A stretch of 64,000 nucleotides of DNA, taken from assembly GCA_963575745.1 (NCBI GenBank), contig CAUYUJ010020739.1, forward strand, positions 1-64,000, written 5' to 3'. The notes beneath the pieces are model-generated. The model was not told where the DNA came from and did not search any database. It was given only the letters and a program-made list of their open reading frames with translations. Positions 50,893 to 62,499 of the stretch are shown one piece after another; within the stretch, counting starts at the first letter, position 1; every line of letters starts with the position of its first letter. The DNA comes from Prorocentrum cordatum (Eukaryota; Sar; Dinophyceae; Prorocentrales; Prorocentraceae). Made by a program: the position numbers and the translations under genes.

Positions 50893-53208
50893 ATGGAGTC
50901 GCGCTCGGCGCGGCGGCGGCGGCAGCGGCGCGCCGCAGCCAGCTGCGCCGCTGCCGCGGCTTGCCCGGCCGGCCTGCTGCCGCCGCGGCCCGGCGTGGCC
51001 CCTGGCTGCCTCGGCGTGGCTGGCGGCGCCGCCGCCGCGGCCGCCGCCGCCGCAGCGGCCGCCGCGGCCGTAGCGGCGGCCGGCCGCGGCGAGACCGCCG
51101 CGGTCGCCGGCGCTGTGGCGCGCGCTGCTGCTCTGGGGCCAGCTGCGGCTGCCGCGGCCGCCGCGGGTGCGGCGGCTGCCGCCGTGGCCGCCGCGGCCGC
51201 TGGTGCCGCCGCTCCCGCCGCCGGCCTCCCCGCCGCGGCCGCCTTCGGGGCTGGTGCGGCTGCGAGGGCTGGGCCGGCTGGCGGCGGTGGCCTGCCCGCC
51301 GCTGCGCTCGCCGCGGCCGCCGCTGCCGCCGCCGCCGCCGCGGCCGCCTCGGGCGGGCCGCTGGCGGCGGCCGCTGCCGCTGGCTTCACTGGTCATGAAG
51401 CTGGCGCCCAACATCATCTCCTACGTCATCCTGCTCAGCTGGTGCGAGAAGGGCAGGCGTTGGCAGTGGCAGCTGGCCGTGGCGCTGGTGAGCGAGATCC
51501 TGGTCGTGAAGCTGGAGCCCAAAATCATCACGTACGGCACTGTGAACACCGCGTGCGAGATGAGCAGGCGTTGGCAGCGGCAACAGGTTGTGGCGTTGCT
51601 AATCGAGGACCCGGTCGTGAAGCTGAAGCCCATGTTCATCAATTCTTGCACGGTGAACAGCGCGTGCGAGAAGAGCAGGCGTCGGCAGTGGCAGCAGGCA
51701 GTGCCGCTGCCGGGCGAGATTGTGGCCGCGAAGCTGGAGCCCACCATCATCCCCAACGGCGCTGTGAAGAGCGCGTGCGAGAAGAGCAGGCGGCAGCAGA
51801 AGCAGCAGGTTGCGGCGCTGCTGTGCGAGATTGTGGCCGCGAAGCTGGAGCCCAACATCATCACCTACGGCACTGCGAAGAGCGCGTGCGAGAAGAGCAG
51901 GCGACAGCAGTGGCAGCAGGTTGTGGCGCTGCTGGGCGAGATTGTGGCCGTGAAGCTAGAGCCCAACATCATCGCGTACGTCACTGTGAACAGCGCGTGC
52001 GAGAAGAGCAGTCGTCGGCAGTGGTTGCAGACTGTGGCGCTGCTGAGCGAGACGGTGGTCGTGCAGCTGGAGCCCAACATCACCTACTGCATCCTGAACA
52101 GCTGGTGCGAGCAGGGTGAGCGTTGGCAGCGACAGCAGGCAATGGCGTTGCTGAGCGAGACGGTGGTCGTGCAACTGGAGCCCAACATCTTCACCTACAG
52201 CGCCCTGAACAGCGCGTGCGAGAAGAGCAGGCGTCGGCAGCGACAGCAAACAAAGGCGCTGCTGAGCGAGACGGTGGTCGTGCAGCTGGAGCCCAGCATC
52301 ATCCCCTGCAGCGCCCTGATCAGCGAGTGCGAGAAGAGCAAGCGCTGGCAGTGGCAGCAGGCAATGGCCCTGCTGAGCGAGATGGCAGCAGCGAAGCTGA
52401 AGCCCAGCATCATCACTTAGGGCACCCTGACCAGCGCGTGCGAGAAGAGCAGGCGTTCGCTGTGGCCGCTGTCCTCGGGGACCAGTCCGCGGACATCACG
52501 GCTGCCGCGCGCAACTTCGCCTTCGCGGTGTTGACGTCCCGCGACCCCGCGGCGGACATTGCGAACGGCCGCCTTGCCAGGTTGGCGATCCTCGGCATGC
52601 TCCTCCAGGACTGCCGGAACGGCTCCGCCCAGGGCGATGGGGCGCTGCGCGCTAGATCCCCGCTGCGCGCCTTCAAGTTCGAGAGCACGCTGGGCGCTCA
52701 GGACCTCTCGGGCCTTTGGGGCCCCGCTGGCTGCGCAGCGGATGGCTGCGCGGAGAATCTCGCTCACCAGTGGCAGGCAGAGCTGAAGAGCGGCTGCGTG
52801 AGCACGCTGGCGACCATGGGCTACACCACGCCGGACATCGCTGGCAAGCTGCCCAAGTCGCCTTCGGCTGGCCTGGAGTTCGCGGACATCCCGCGCGGGT
52901 TCGTTGCGCTCCCGAAAGTTCCTGCCGCTGCCTGGGCACAGATCGTGGCGCCTGGCGCTGACGCGAGAGATCTCGACATTCACAACGACATCTCGGAACA
53001 TAGCAGCAGCAGCAGCAGCAGCATGCCACCCCCCGCCTCGTTGACAGATGATGACGTCCCAGACGGTAATCGAGAGGCGGCTGATATGAGGCGGAGGAGG
53101 TCGTCGTCGAGGAGGTTCTGGAGAGCTGCAGACACCAGCAGATCGCGATGCCACCCCCCGCATCGTTGTCAGACGATGACGTCCCAGCGGGGAATCGAGA
53201 GGCGGTAG
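50893..53208 (+). pseudogene. PPR-repeat protein retrogene with frame changes
   Basis: From ATG 50893 (GCCATGGAG, following the spliced-leader relic) an Ala-rich segment reads to about 51390. The next frame then encodes nine to ten PPR repeats (51395-52417), typified by KLEPNIITYGT, NSACEKS and WQQ..ALL. PPR proteins are helical-repeat RNA-binding proteins, usually of plastids and mitochondria. Repeat length is 37 residues (111 bp), not 35, because of an extra RRQQ-like pair; repeat 7 is one residue short. A TAG at 52418-52420 replaces the Tyr codon in repeat 10. The sequence after it (52450-53020; DITAAARNFAFAVLTSRD) is protein-like but in the frame of the Ala-rich segment. That first frame is itself open from before 50893 to 52119, so present translation would read the repeats out of phase. 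I see no intron, consistent with a retrogene. Confidence 0.65.
53023..53205 (+). repeat. Imperfect 125-bp duplication
   Basis: ATGCCACCCCCCGCCTCGTT at 53023 restarts at 53148 (ATGCCACCCCCCGCATCGTT) with the next 35 bases also matching. An (AGC)n run (53003-53022) precedes it. Confidence 0.8.
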
Positions 53209-53209
53209 C

Positions 53210-54954
53210 TTGCAGTGACCAGTGTACAGCTCGCACCAACAACCCCCCCTTCAGCAGTACCAGCAGGGCAGGGGAAAGGAGTGGGAAGTCACGGCGGAGA
53301 CGGCGGAGGCTGCGGGAGCCGCGGAGCATCGGGGCCCCGAAGCGGCCGAAGCCCCGCAAGGTGAAAAAGCGGCACAGGCTTTCTCTCGTGCTTCCGGATT
53401 AAAACCGGGTGGACAGGGGGTGGCCCCCGATAGTGCTTACGGCAGCCGCAACACTCAGCCAAGCGAGATTCCGGGACAGCAGGGGCTCGCCCGCCACTCC
53501 GTGCCACCCCCACCTCCCCCTCAGAACTATTAGTCCGTCAGCAGTCCTCTCGGAACGCCGCGCGCCCAGCAGGGGGGCCACGGAGCAACCATCCACGCGC
53601 AGGACAGCGAAGCCACCCGCTGGCTCGTCGGAAGAAACCTCTTCGCGCCGATTCGCCCCCCTTCCCCTGTCAGTTAGCTTCTCATGGGCGGCGAACCCTA
53701 GGCGCCCTCGCCAGGCGCCCAGGGCGCCACTGGCAAAGCAGCTCGCGCCCCGGCTATGGGAGCTGTGCCGCCGAGCGTGCGCGCGCCTGGCACAACCAAA
53801 GGGGGTGCACCTGGGAGCGACGGCGGGCACAGGCCCGAAGGCGAACGCCAGCGAAAGGGGCCCTTCCCCGCGTGCCACAAGGCTGCGTCTGCCCTGGCCG
53901 CCGGACGCGACCCGGCCCCCGCCTGGCGGTCAACCATGCGGCCTGCATTTCCCAGCAAAACCCCGCCAGGCGCGCAGCCGGCGCTGTCGCGAGCAGATCG
54001 CGAGCCCTCCAGCCGGGACAACGAGGCCGGTACGTTGGAGACTTGCGGCCAGGATACACGGCGGCGCCAAATGCCCGACCCGCGCCAATGGCCAGGGCCC
54101 AAGGGCCCCGGCACGGGACAACCGTTGTACAAAACAATATCAACAACATCCAGTGGGACCTCCCCGGGGAGACACCCGGCGACGCGATGAGACGACTCCA
54201 AGTCACATTGGAACCAATGTTCACTGGCACCTGGCACGCTTTCGCCAAGCGGCAGTCCGTGCCCGGCAGCAAGGGCGCGCTCGACCCGCTTCGGCACGAC
54301 CCGCACACCTGCCACCTCTCCCTGGAATCTTTCCGCAGCCACAAGTGCGACGCGCGGGTCGTCAGCGACGCGCTGGGCCTAGACGTCGACTGGACTCGGC
54401 CGTGGCAGCTGCACCTGGGTCGGAGCGGCGGAGTGAGCAGCGATTGCCACGCGGCAAAGGGCCACCCGAACAACCAGGCCCCCAAGAAGCCCAAAAACAG
54501 TGGTGGGCCGCCTCCCCACAGTAGCCTCGCTGCCCCCCTCGTGGCATCGCTCGCGCGGGGATCAGGTGCGTGGGGGGCGGTCACTGGCAGCAGGCCCGTC
54601 GTTGCCCTGCAAAACGCGGCCTGCGGAAGGGATTGTGTCTGTGTGCGACGTGTCTCGACTTCTGTTTCGTGCAGAACTTCTACTTATTCATCTTGGCTGT
54701 TGTCTACGTGCTGCGTGTGTGGCTATACCGTCGACTTCAGTCTATTTCTCCTCTGTCTGCGAGCTTCGCGTGTGTCTATGCCGTGGACAGTCTGGAATTT
54801 TACTTTGAGGCCCACCTTCTCTGTTGACTACGAGTTGCACACCGTACTCATCAGCGCGATTGGGGGTCTCATTCTTTCTCTCTCGTGGTTCTGACGAGCT
54901 GTTGTCGGACGCGCCGTGCATCTCCCTGAGCACGGACTGCACTGGGATCGGACA
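53210..54954 (+). other. GC-rich region with a weak plus-strand coding candidate
   Basis: A plus-strand frame around 54110-54560 reads VQNNINNIQWDLPGETPG, MFTGTWHAFAKRQSVPGS and HTCHLSLESFRSHKCDAR, which looks more protein-like than its surroundings. No family is recognised, and the 5' side is Pro/Arg-rich and may be noise. It could be the tail of the PPR retrogene locus, another decayed ORF or chance. Confidence 0.22.
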
Positions 54955-55860
54955 GCGTGTCCCGCGGGCTCTCCTGTGGCGTGCATCCTGGCGCCGGGCT
55001 CCCGGGGGGGCCGCCGCTGGTCCCGGGTCCGCCCTCTGTGGCTCTGGTACTCTTGCATCCCGTTCCTGTCGGTCAGCGTTGGCGGTGGCACCACCCTCTC
55101 CAGCGTGGTCCACATGTGCCGGCGCGCTGCTGGGATGTCCCTGCAGCTTTCCACCCCCCACCGTGTACCTGTGTTCAGCGGCTTTTGGCTGCGCCCCACC
55201 CCCTGCAGGAGGCCGTGGAGGAACAACGATGGACCGTTGGACAAGAGGTGCAGATGTGTGGAGTGCGAAGGGACTGCGTGTCCCGCGGGTTCTCCTGTGG
55301 CTTGCATCCTGGCGCCGGGCCCCCTGGGGGGCCGCCGCTGGTCCTGGGTCTGCCCTCTGTGGCTCTGGCACTCTTGCATCCCGTTCCTGTCGGTCAGCGT
55401 TGGCGGTGGCACCACCCTCTCCAGCGTGGTCCACATGTGCCGGCGCACTGCCGGGATGTCCCTGCAGCTTTCCACCCCCCGCCGCGCACCTGTGTTCAGC
55501 GCCTTTTGGCTTCGCCCCCCCCCCCCCTGCAGGAGGCCGAGGATGAACTACAATGGACCGTTGGACAAGAGGTACCGTGCAGAAGTGTGGACTCAGCGGC
55601 TGCAGTGATAACGGACTGCGTGTCCCGCGGGCTCTCCTGTGGCTTGCATCCTGGCGCCGGGCTCCCGGGGGGGCCGCCGCTGGTCCCGGGTCCGCCCTCT
55701 GTGGCTCTGGTACTCTTGCATCCCGTTTCTGTCGGTCAGCGGTGGCGGCGGCGCCACCCTCTCCTGCGTGGTCCACATGTGCCGGCGCACTGCTGGGGCC
55801 CCCGTCCTGTTCCCAATTCCGTTCGCGCCCCCCTCCTCCCCCCGCAAGGGGTCAGGCCGT
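54955..55860 (+). repeat. Three tandem units of 320-340 bp
   Basis: Units start GCGTGTCCCGCGGGCTCTCC at 54955, 55276 and 55618. Each holds GGTCCACATGTGCCGGCGC, and the first two end with a GGCTTTTGGCTGCGCC-type box and GATGGACCGTTGGACAAGAG. The third diverges after about 190 bp. All three frames stay mostly open, so coding status is unclear. Confidence 0.85.
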
Positions 55861-56860
55861 GAGTGCGAAGCTCCAGCAGCAGGGTCCACCCAGCCCCCAG
55901 AGGCCGAGAACGGGGCTCCTGTTGGGAACCAAGAGGCGTCCGTGGACGAGGTATCTGGAGAGAGCCCACACGTGTCCATGGAAGTGGACGGCGCTGGCCA
56001 CCCACCAAGTGGGCAGACAACCAGACCCCCCCTTGCAGCGACGGGTGCCTCACCTCGGAGACCGCTAGGCGACGATGGAAGAGCGGGCTCCGAGCAGACA
56101 ACACTTTTCCAGAGGGCCGTTCTTCCCTCCTCCTCCTTCAATACATCGGTGACTGCGGCTTTCGGCTGCGCCCCCCTGATCCCTCCTCCTCCTCCTCCTC
56201 CTCCTCCTCCTCCTCCTCCTCCTGTCCAGGATCCGTGTTCTGCGGCTTTTGGCTGCGCCACCTGTTCTCCCCCTTTTCTTTCTCTCATTCACAACGTCTC
56301 TGCGGCTTTTGGCTGCGCCCCCCCCGATCAACAGCGTAGATTGCATCGGACGCAGAAGAGCGCCCGCCCTGCAACCTGCCCAGGGAGTATCGGCCCCTCG
56401 TCGCCGACTCATCCACGGTTCTACTAAGTACGCCTTGGCACGTCAGCGCGCAGCCACCGAACGGTACAGCCCAGCAGCCCGGCAGATGACAACCACCCGT
56501 AGGCCCTGGCGTCGGAGGCGCCCGGCTTCTGCATGGGCAGCGTGGCAGGTGCTGAGTGGGTGTGGCTGTCCTCCGTGCACATGGTGATTGGTTTCGTCAG
56601 TGAGCGGCCCCGCATCGAGTGGTACAGCCTTCCGCGGCCCATGTTCGTTTCGCTCTTCTCGGCGCAGCCACAGCCCCAGCCCTCGCCGGGACATTGCATC
56701 GTTGTGCACCCGAACTGCGTGAGTCGGATACGATGTATGTGGACCGGCTACCAGCTGGTGGTTGTCAGCCTCGTGCAAGCATTCCAGTGGTCTCTTATGG
56801 GACGGTGCCCCGACACCCCTCATTGACACCAGTGCTCAGCGGCTTTTGGCTGCGCCCCCC
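55178..56860 (+). repeat. Recurrent GCGGCTTTTGGCTGCGCC box, six copies
   Basis: Copies at about 55178, 55498, 56156, 56242, 56302 and 56838 keep GCGGCTTTTGGCTGCG (or one or two changes) followed by a C run, in different surroundings. A (CTC)n run lies at 56180-56222. Confidence 0.75.
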
Positions 56861-57565
56861 TTCTGCCTGTGGCCCGCCCTGGTCCGTCGCCGACCCGGCC
56901 ATGGTTCTGTTATGGCCCGCTGTCAGCACGCCGCCTGCGAGCGGCACGGCCCAGCAGCTCGGCCGCCGCCAGCCATCGTCACGCCACCGGCGTCAGGGTA
57001 TTCGGCTTCCGCACGGGCAGCGTGGCAGGTGTGGTTGGGTGCAGCTGTCAGCCATACATTCGGTGACACCCGGTGTTTGGCTTCGTCAAGTGAGCGGCCC
57101 TGCATTGAGTGGTTCAGCCTTCTGCAGTTCGTGGTCGCTCTCTTCAGAGCAGCCCCAGCTACAGGCCCTCGTCGGTACTTTGCATCGTTGCGCCCCCGAA
57201 CTGCGTGAGTCGGATACGATGTGCTCGCTTTGGCTACCAGCTGGAGGTGGCTCAGCTTCGCGAGCGCACACCAGTGGTCTTTCTCTATTGAATGGCGCTC
57301 TGACGTGGATCAGCCACACCTTTGCAAGTGAGCGGCCCTGCATTGAGTGGTTCAGCCTTCTGCAGTTCGCGGTCGCTCTCTTCAGAGCAGCCCCGGCTAC
57401 CAGCCCTCGTTAGTACTTTGCATCGTTGCGCCCCCGAACTGCGTGAGTCGGAGACGATAGGCTCGCTTTGGCTACCGTCTGGAGGTGGCTCAGCCTCGTG
57501 AGCGCACACCAGTGGTCATTCTCTATTGAATGGCGCTCTGACGCGGTTCAGCCACACCTTAGCTC
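56599..57565 (+). repeat. Three related units, about 238 bp
   Basis: GTGAGCGGCCCTGCATTGAG starts units at 57090 and 57328 (238 bp apart, nearly identical). A more diverged unit starts at 56599. Each contains GCGTGAGTCGGATACGAT and CACCAGTGGTC. Open frames persist in several phases; no domain recognised. Confidence 0.85.
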
Positions 57566-58134
57566 CAGTGAACCTTGATGAGTCAGCCCTCTTTCGCCGC
57601 ACCATCGGTCACCCGGGGTGTTGCAGTGAGTCTGAGTTAGTCGCTCGCGCTCGCACTCTCCCCCCTCTCCTTATGTGGTCTAGGCCTGTCACTGGGTGCA
57701 GCGGTACAGTGCCGCGCCGTCCGTCCTGGCATCGCCTCCGTGTGTGGTTCGGCTGGAGCTTGGCGCCGAAAGGGCGACTTCTCCCCCCCGTTCCGCCGCC
57801 GGTCGCCGCGCCTCTGCGTCCCCCTGTGCCGGGATGTCTGAGCCGGTCACTTGCCGACGCTGTATGCGTCTCAATGAGGGTCATTTTGTCCCTGGCACGT
57901 GCATGCGCCACTGCGGCCAATTATCTTCGTACCGCGCCCCGGACGTTGACCCGCTTCAAATCCCTCGCCTTGGAGCCGCGAACCAAACAAGTATCCCCAC
58001 CAGACCATCCAGAACCTATATCCAGTTGGGGTGATCAGGGAACTGCGGGAGCAAAGAGGGGGACGGCCGAACCGTGGATGAAGAGGCTGGATGGATGGAT
58101 GAGGGAGTGGGGAGAAGGAAAATGAATAGGATGA
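57566..58134. other. No recognised gene; shared segment at 57991
   Basis: GTATCCCCACCAGACCATCC at 57991, then GTTGGGGTGATCAGGGAA, matches 11712 and following. As there, it leads into a purine array and a CTTGGG stretch. Confidence 0.5.
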
Positions 58135-58400
58135 AGAGGAGGAGGAGGAGGAGGAGGAGGAGGAGGAGGAGGAGGAGGAGGAGGAGGAGGAGGAGGAGGA
58201 GGAGGCGGAGGCGGAGGAAGAGGAAGAAGAGGAGTAGGAGGAGGAATGAAAAGCAGGAGGAGGAGGAGGAGGGCGAGCAAAAGGGCCAGAGGTCTCTTGG
58301 ATGCATTTCGGAGTTGTTTGGGATATATTTTGGGCACTTTTTGGTGGCCTCTTGGGACGTCTTGGCGGTTTCTTGGCGGTCCTGTGGGACTCTTGGGTTC
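58135..58400 (+). repeat. (GGA)n array followed by a short CTTGGG satellite
   Basis: GGA triplets run 58135-58270. TTTTGGTGGCCTCTTGGG, then GTCTTGGCGG phrases, follow at 58310-58400. Confidence 0.85.
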
Positions 58401-61369
58401 TAAGAACATTTTGTGGTAGGGCGATCGGAATGCCGGGGCGGTCGGTCCCTGTTCAAATCTCGCGCGTCTCCACGACTGCTCGCCGAACCCTCAGCTATCC
58501 CCCAAAAGGACCAACACCTCCACGCGCCAAGGGCGGCTCCTGCGGGGGGAGCCCCTCCTTGCATATTTTGGGTTTCGTAGATTCTCGCAATGTGCACTGA
58601 CACTGACCACGCAGTCGGCTAGAATCTACGCGCGCGCGTGGTTCTAGCGTGTGTATATATTAGATGAATATACGCATGCACTGGGCACTGGACAGATGCA
58701 TTTCTATTCCTGGCCTCGGCCAGGGATTCTATTTACAACCGCCCCTCCTACGTAGACTACCAACCTACCGCAACCCGGACCTCAGTGACACCGGGCCTGG
58801 CCCGCGCGGAGTTGGCCTGACACCTGCATTCTGCGACGGGATAGACGTTGCCAGGGCAGATGGCGTGTAGCGTCTGGTTCCAGAGCAGCTTGTCACGCCC
58901 AGTTCGTTCCAGATTTCGAGGTGAATTTGGTGCGGATTTTCTGGGCCACTAATATGAAGACTGAAACAAATCCTCGCGAAATTCATGTAGTTGTTCGCCC
59001 GCCGCTTCGGGGTTTTGCAGTGACAGAAATTCACGCAAGAATCCGCTGCAGCTCGTCTGCAAGGTCGGTGCAGCGATCGGTACCTGATTCATCCCAAGTT
59101 GTTTTTGACGCTCCTGGTAAGGACCCCTGGAGGCTCAACAATTAGTAACAGGGTCAGTGTCCCCTGTCACTATCCCCTCTTCCAAAGACGCGGGGATGGC
59201 GGCAGGATAGAGCACGTGTTATTCGATGCCAGTCTCTGCGACAGGGTCGGCAGTTCGACAACTTCCGCGGTGGGGACTGCGGCGTGGTCGCCGAGGTCGA
59301 CAGTGAGGCTTGAGTAGGAGATGCATCAGCATGATAATGAGGTGGAGGACCACTAGGATGAGGAGTACAAGGAAAAGGACGAGGAGGAGGAGGACGAGCA
59401 GGTGCAGCAGGGTGAGGTTGCTCTGGAGGATGCGAGGGAGGAGCATAATATTGCTCATGCTGACGATTATGCTGATGCTTATGATGATGAAACGGATCGG
59501 AGGAGGGGAGGAGGAGAAAGAAAGCAGGGGAGGAGAACTATTTTGAGGAAAGTGGACGGGTGAACGGGGATGGGGGAGGGCGATGTGGTTGAGCAGGTGC
59601 GGGGGAGGGAGGCATGGAACAGACGTTCAGGAGAGGCGAGGAGAGGAGAGGAGAGGAGAGGGCAAGGAGAAAGAGCGGGAGCAGGAGGATCATCATGAAG
59701 AAGGGGAGGAGGAGGGAGGAGGGCCGAGGGAGGCAGGAAGGAAAAATAGGGAGGGGGAGGGGGGGGACGAAGGAAAGGACCGGCAAACTGCAGGAAGGAG
59801 GCAGGAAGGACGGAGCGCAGGGGGGGGCCAGGGCCCCCGCCGGTCCGTCCAGGCCGGCACCTGCCGCGTGATGTGGGACGACAGGCGGCGGGAGCCGACC
59901 CAGGTGCGGCCCCGCCCTGGCAGCAAGGGGCGGGCGGGCGTTTCTCCAGAGGAGGTTCCTCCTCCCCTTTTGGCCTGGGGCCCTCCCTCGCCCCTCTGGG
60001 CCTCCTCCCTCCCCCCCCTCTGGGCCTCCTCCCTCCCCCCCTCGGGGCCTCCTCCCTCCCCCCCCCCCCTCCCTTCCCCCTTTCCCCTTCCCCTCCCCCC
60101 GTCCTGCCGCCCTCCTGTTCCAGAGCTCCAGCCATTTGGGTCTCAGGCGTTTTGCCGCGAACCCTTTTTTGTCGGGGGCCGCCCCGAGACGCTGAAGGGA
60201 CAGAACCCGCTGCAGATGCCCTTGTTTCTGCGAAGGAATCGGCTGAAGTGGAGGTGTTCTTATCATGTCGCGCCTCTGCACCGCGTGCAAGTCATGCGGT
60301 CAGTCCGAATACAGTGGCGTCCGTGTCACCAGGGGCCAGGATATCAGCTCTGGTCGTGATCTACGTTTATACTGCGCTCCACCTTCATGTCCCCAGAGAC
60401 TGCGTAAGGTCTATTTCGCCGAATATGCCATCCGGTTCGATTTCAGGTGATTCCCCCACAGGCACGGTCGGCGATCCGAATGCCAACGTGGTTGTCGTCA
60501 CCCATTCACAGCAGGCGCTGTCAGTGGCTAGAGATCCAGGTTTTATAGCGACGCTCTGCGCGCATGTCCAGCAGGTCGAGGCAAAGCCCTCGCAGGATGC
60601 CACCAACGTTGTCACGGCGATACAGAAAACGGCTGGCGCTTGAAGGGACGTCTCTAATAGACATGGTCTGGTAGTGGCCGTGTGCATCAGTCTTGAGAAG
60701 AAGTACGGGAAGTTGAATAAGCAGCCACAGATAATGAGGTGGTAACGGGTAGTCCTCTCTCTTGGTGAGAGACGATGAGAAGCATGGAGAGGCAACATCG
60801 CATTCATGGGAAGAGTTGTCGTGCAAGTTTTGCCACGTAAGTATATTCACTGGCTCACGCTCGCACCCAAGCAGCGCAAATGGTCGCGGCCATGGAAGTA
60901 CCACCGCCAAGAAGGCAGAATCCCATACTGACGATGAGGCGAGGAACCCGTCGGCATCGTGCGGGATGCAAAGTTGTTCATGGATATTGCGGAACTGGTC
61001 CCACAAAGCAGAGCGACACGCTATCAGCACGATGCGCTATCAGCTTGCAGTTCGTAGCGTGTCGCAGGGGCCAGCGCCGCGACACGCTGATCAATTTCCA
61101 ACCCTTAGGGGCCCACTTCGATCCGCCTTGTCCTGTTCGATACCGACTCCCGCCGGCACGATCCGATCCGCTTCCGATATTCCGACGGTCCGATGCGGCC
61201 CGAATTTTGCATTGGCGTTGCTGTGCGTCTTGGCGCGGCTGGCCCGACTCGTTCGAGTCCAGCTCCGTGCCGATGCGGGGCGGCATGGCGGCCTTACAGC
61301 TCAACCGCTCGCGCAGGGCGGCTCCGGCCGTGCCGCCGTGGCGGGAACGAGGCGGACGAGGAAGAGGCG
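58401..61369. other. Mostly non-coding; purine arrays and weak coding candidates
   Basis: Purine-rich tracts lie at 59500-59770 and pyrimidine-rich tracts at 59950-60110. Two protein-like stretches stand out but are unassigned. Plus strand 60430-60642 reads TVGDPNANVVVVTHSQQALS and ends in a stop. Minus strand 60521-61030 reads WDQFRNIHEQLCIPHDADGF. They overlap, so at most one is likely real. Confidence 0.3.
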
Positions 61370-62480
61370 AAGGAGGGGAGGGGAGGGGGTGGATGGAGCA
61401 GGGAGGTGGAAGGAAGAGGGAGGGATGAGGGAGGGAGGGAGGGAGGGAGGGGGAGGGAGGAGGAGGAGGAGGGGAGGGGGGGATGGAGGAGGGGAGGGGA
61501 GGGGGTGGATGGAGGAGGGAGGTGGATGGACGGAAGAGAGGGAGGGATGACGAGGGAGGGAGGGAGGGAGGGAGGGAGGGGGGGAGCAGGAGGAGGAGGA
61601 GGTGGAGGAGGAGCAGGAGGAGGAGAAGGAGGAGGAGGAGGCGGAGGACGAGGTAATTAGGCGGCGCCCACGGCGAGGGCGTGGTCTTGGGCCCCCCCCC
61701 TCTCTCGCCCTGCGCCGTTCGCCCCCCGCCTGCCCCCTGCGCACGGAGGTTGCGCTGCGCCACCTGCGGCAGGAGAGCCCGCCGCCTGGCCGGGCCCGGC
61801 ATGTGCTCGTGGGGGGGGGGGTGCCGCCTCGGGGCGAAGGGTCGCGAGGGAGGGGAGCGAGGAGGAGGAGGAGGAGGAGGAGGAGGAGGCGCGAGGAGGA
61901 GGAGGAGGAGGAGGAGGAGGAGGAGGAGGAGGAGGAGGAGGAGGAGGAGGAGCGAGGAGGAGCGAGGAGGAGCGAGGAGGAGGAGCGAGGAGGAGAAGGA
62001 GGAGGAGGAGGAGGAGGAGGAGGAGGAGGAGGAGGAGGAGGAGGAGGAGCGAGGAGCGAGGAGAGGAGGAGGAGCGAGGAGGAGGAGCGAGGAGGAGGAG
62101 CGAGAGGAGGAGCGAGGAGGAGGAGGAGGAGGAGGAGCGAGGAGGAGGAGGAGGAGGAGGAGGAGGAGGAGGAGCGAGGAGGAGCGAGGAGGAGCGAGGA
62201 CGAGGAGAGCGAGGAGGAGGAGCGAGGAGGAGGAGCGAGGAGGAGGAGGAGGAGGAGGAGGAGGAGGAGGAGGAGGAGGAGGAGGAGCGAGGAGGAGGAG
62301 GAGGAGGAGGAGGAGCGAGGAGGAGGAGCAGGAGGAGCGAGGAGGAGGAGCGAGGAGGAGGAGCGAGGAGGAGCATGTGGGAAGAGGAGGGCGGACTGTT
62401 GGCGGGGGGAGGGAGGGCGGGAGCGAGGGAGGAGGAGGAGGAGGAGGAGGAGGAGGAGGAGGAGGAGGAGGAGGAGGAGG
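61370..62480. repeat. Very long GGA polypurine region with GGAGCGA subrepeats
   Basis: GGAG/GGGA arrays occupy 61370-61655 and 61855-62480, split by 200 bp of GC-rich DNA. Within the second, GGAGCGAGGAGGA recurs dozens of times as a higher-order unit. Confidence 0.93.
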
Positions 62481-62499
62481 GGAGCAGGAGAGGTGGAGC

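Noticed and set aside
50560-52119. Alanine-rich frame through the PPR repeats as a separate gene.
   Set aside because: Inside the repeats it is an out-of-phase reading of clear PPR motifs; kept only as a possible overprinting finding.
58440-58480. GTTCAAATC as a possible tRNA T-loop.
   Set aside because: The bases on either side do not form the T-stem and no acceptor stem is present.
61240-61290. GTTCGAGTCC as a possible tRNA T-loop.
   Set aside because: No acceptor stem, anticodon arm or D-loop could be paired around it.
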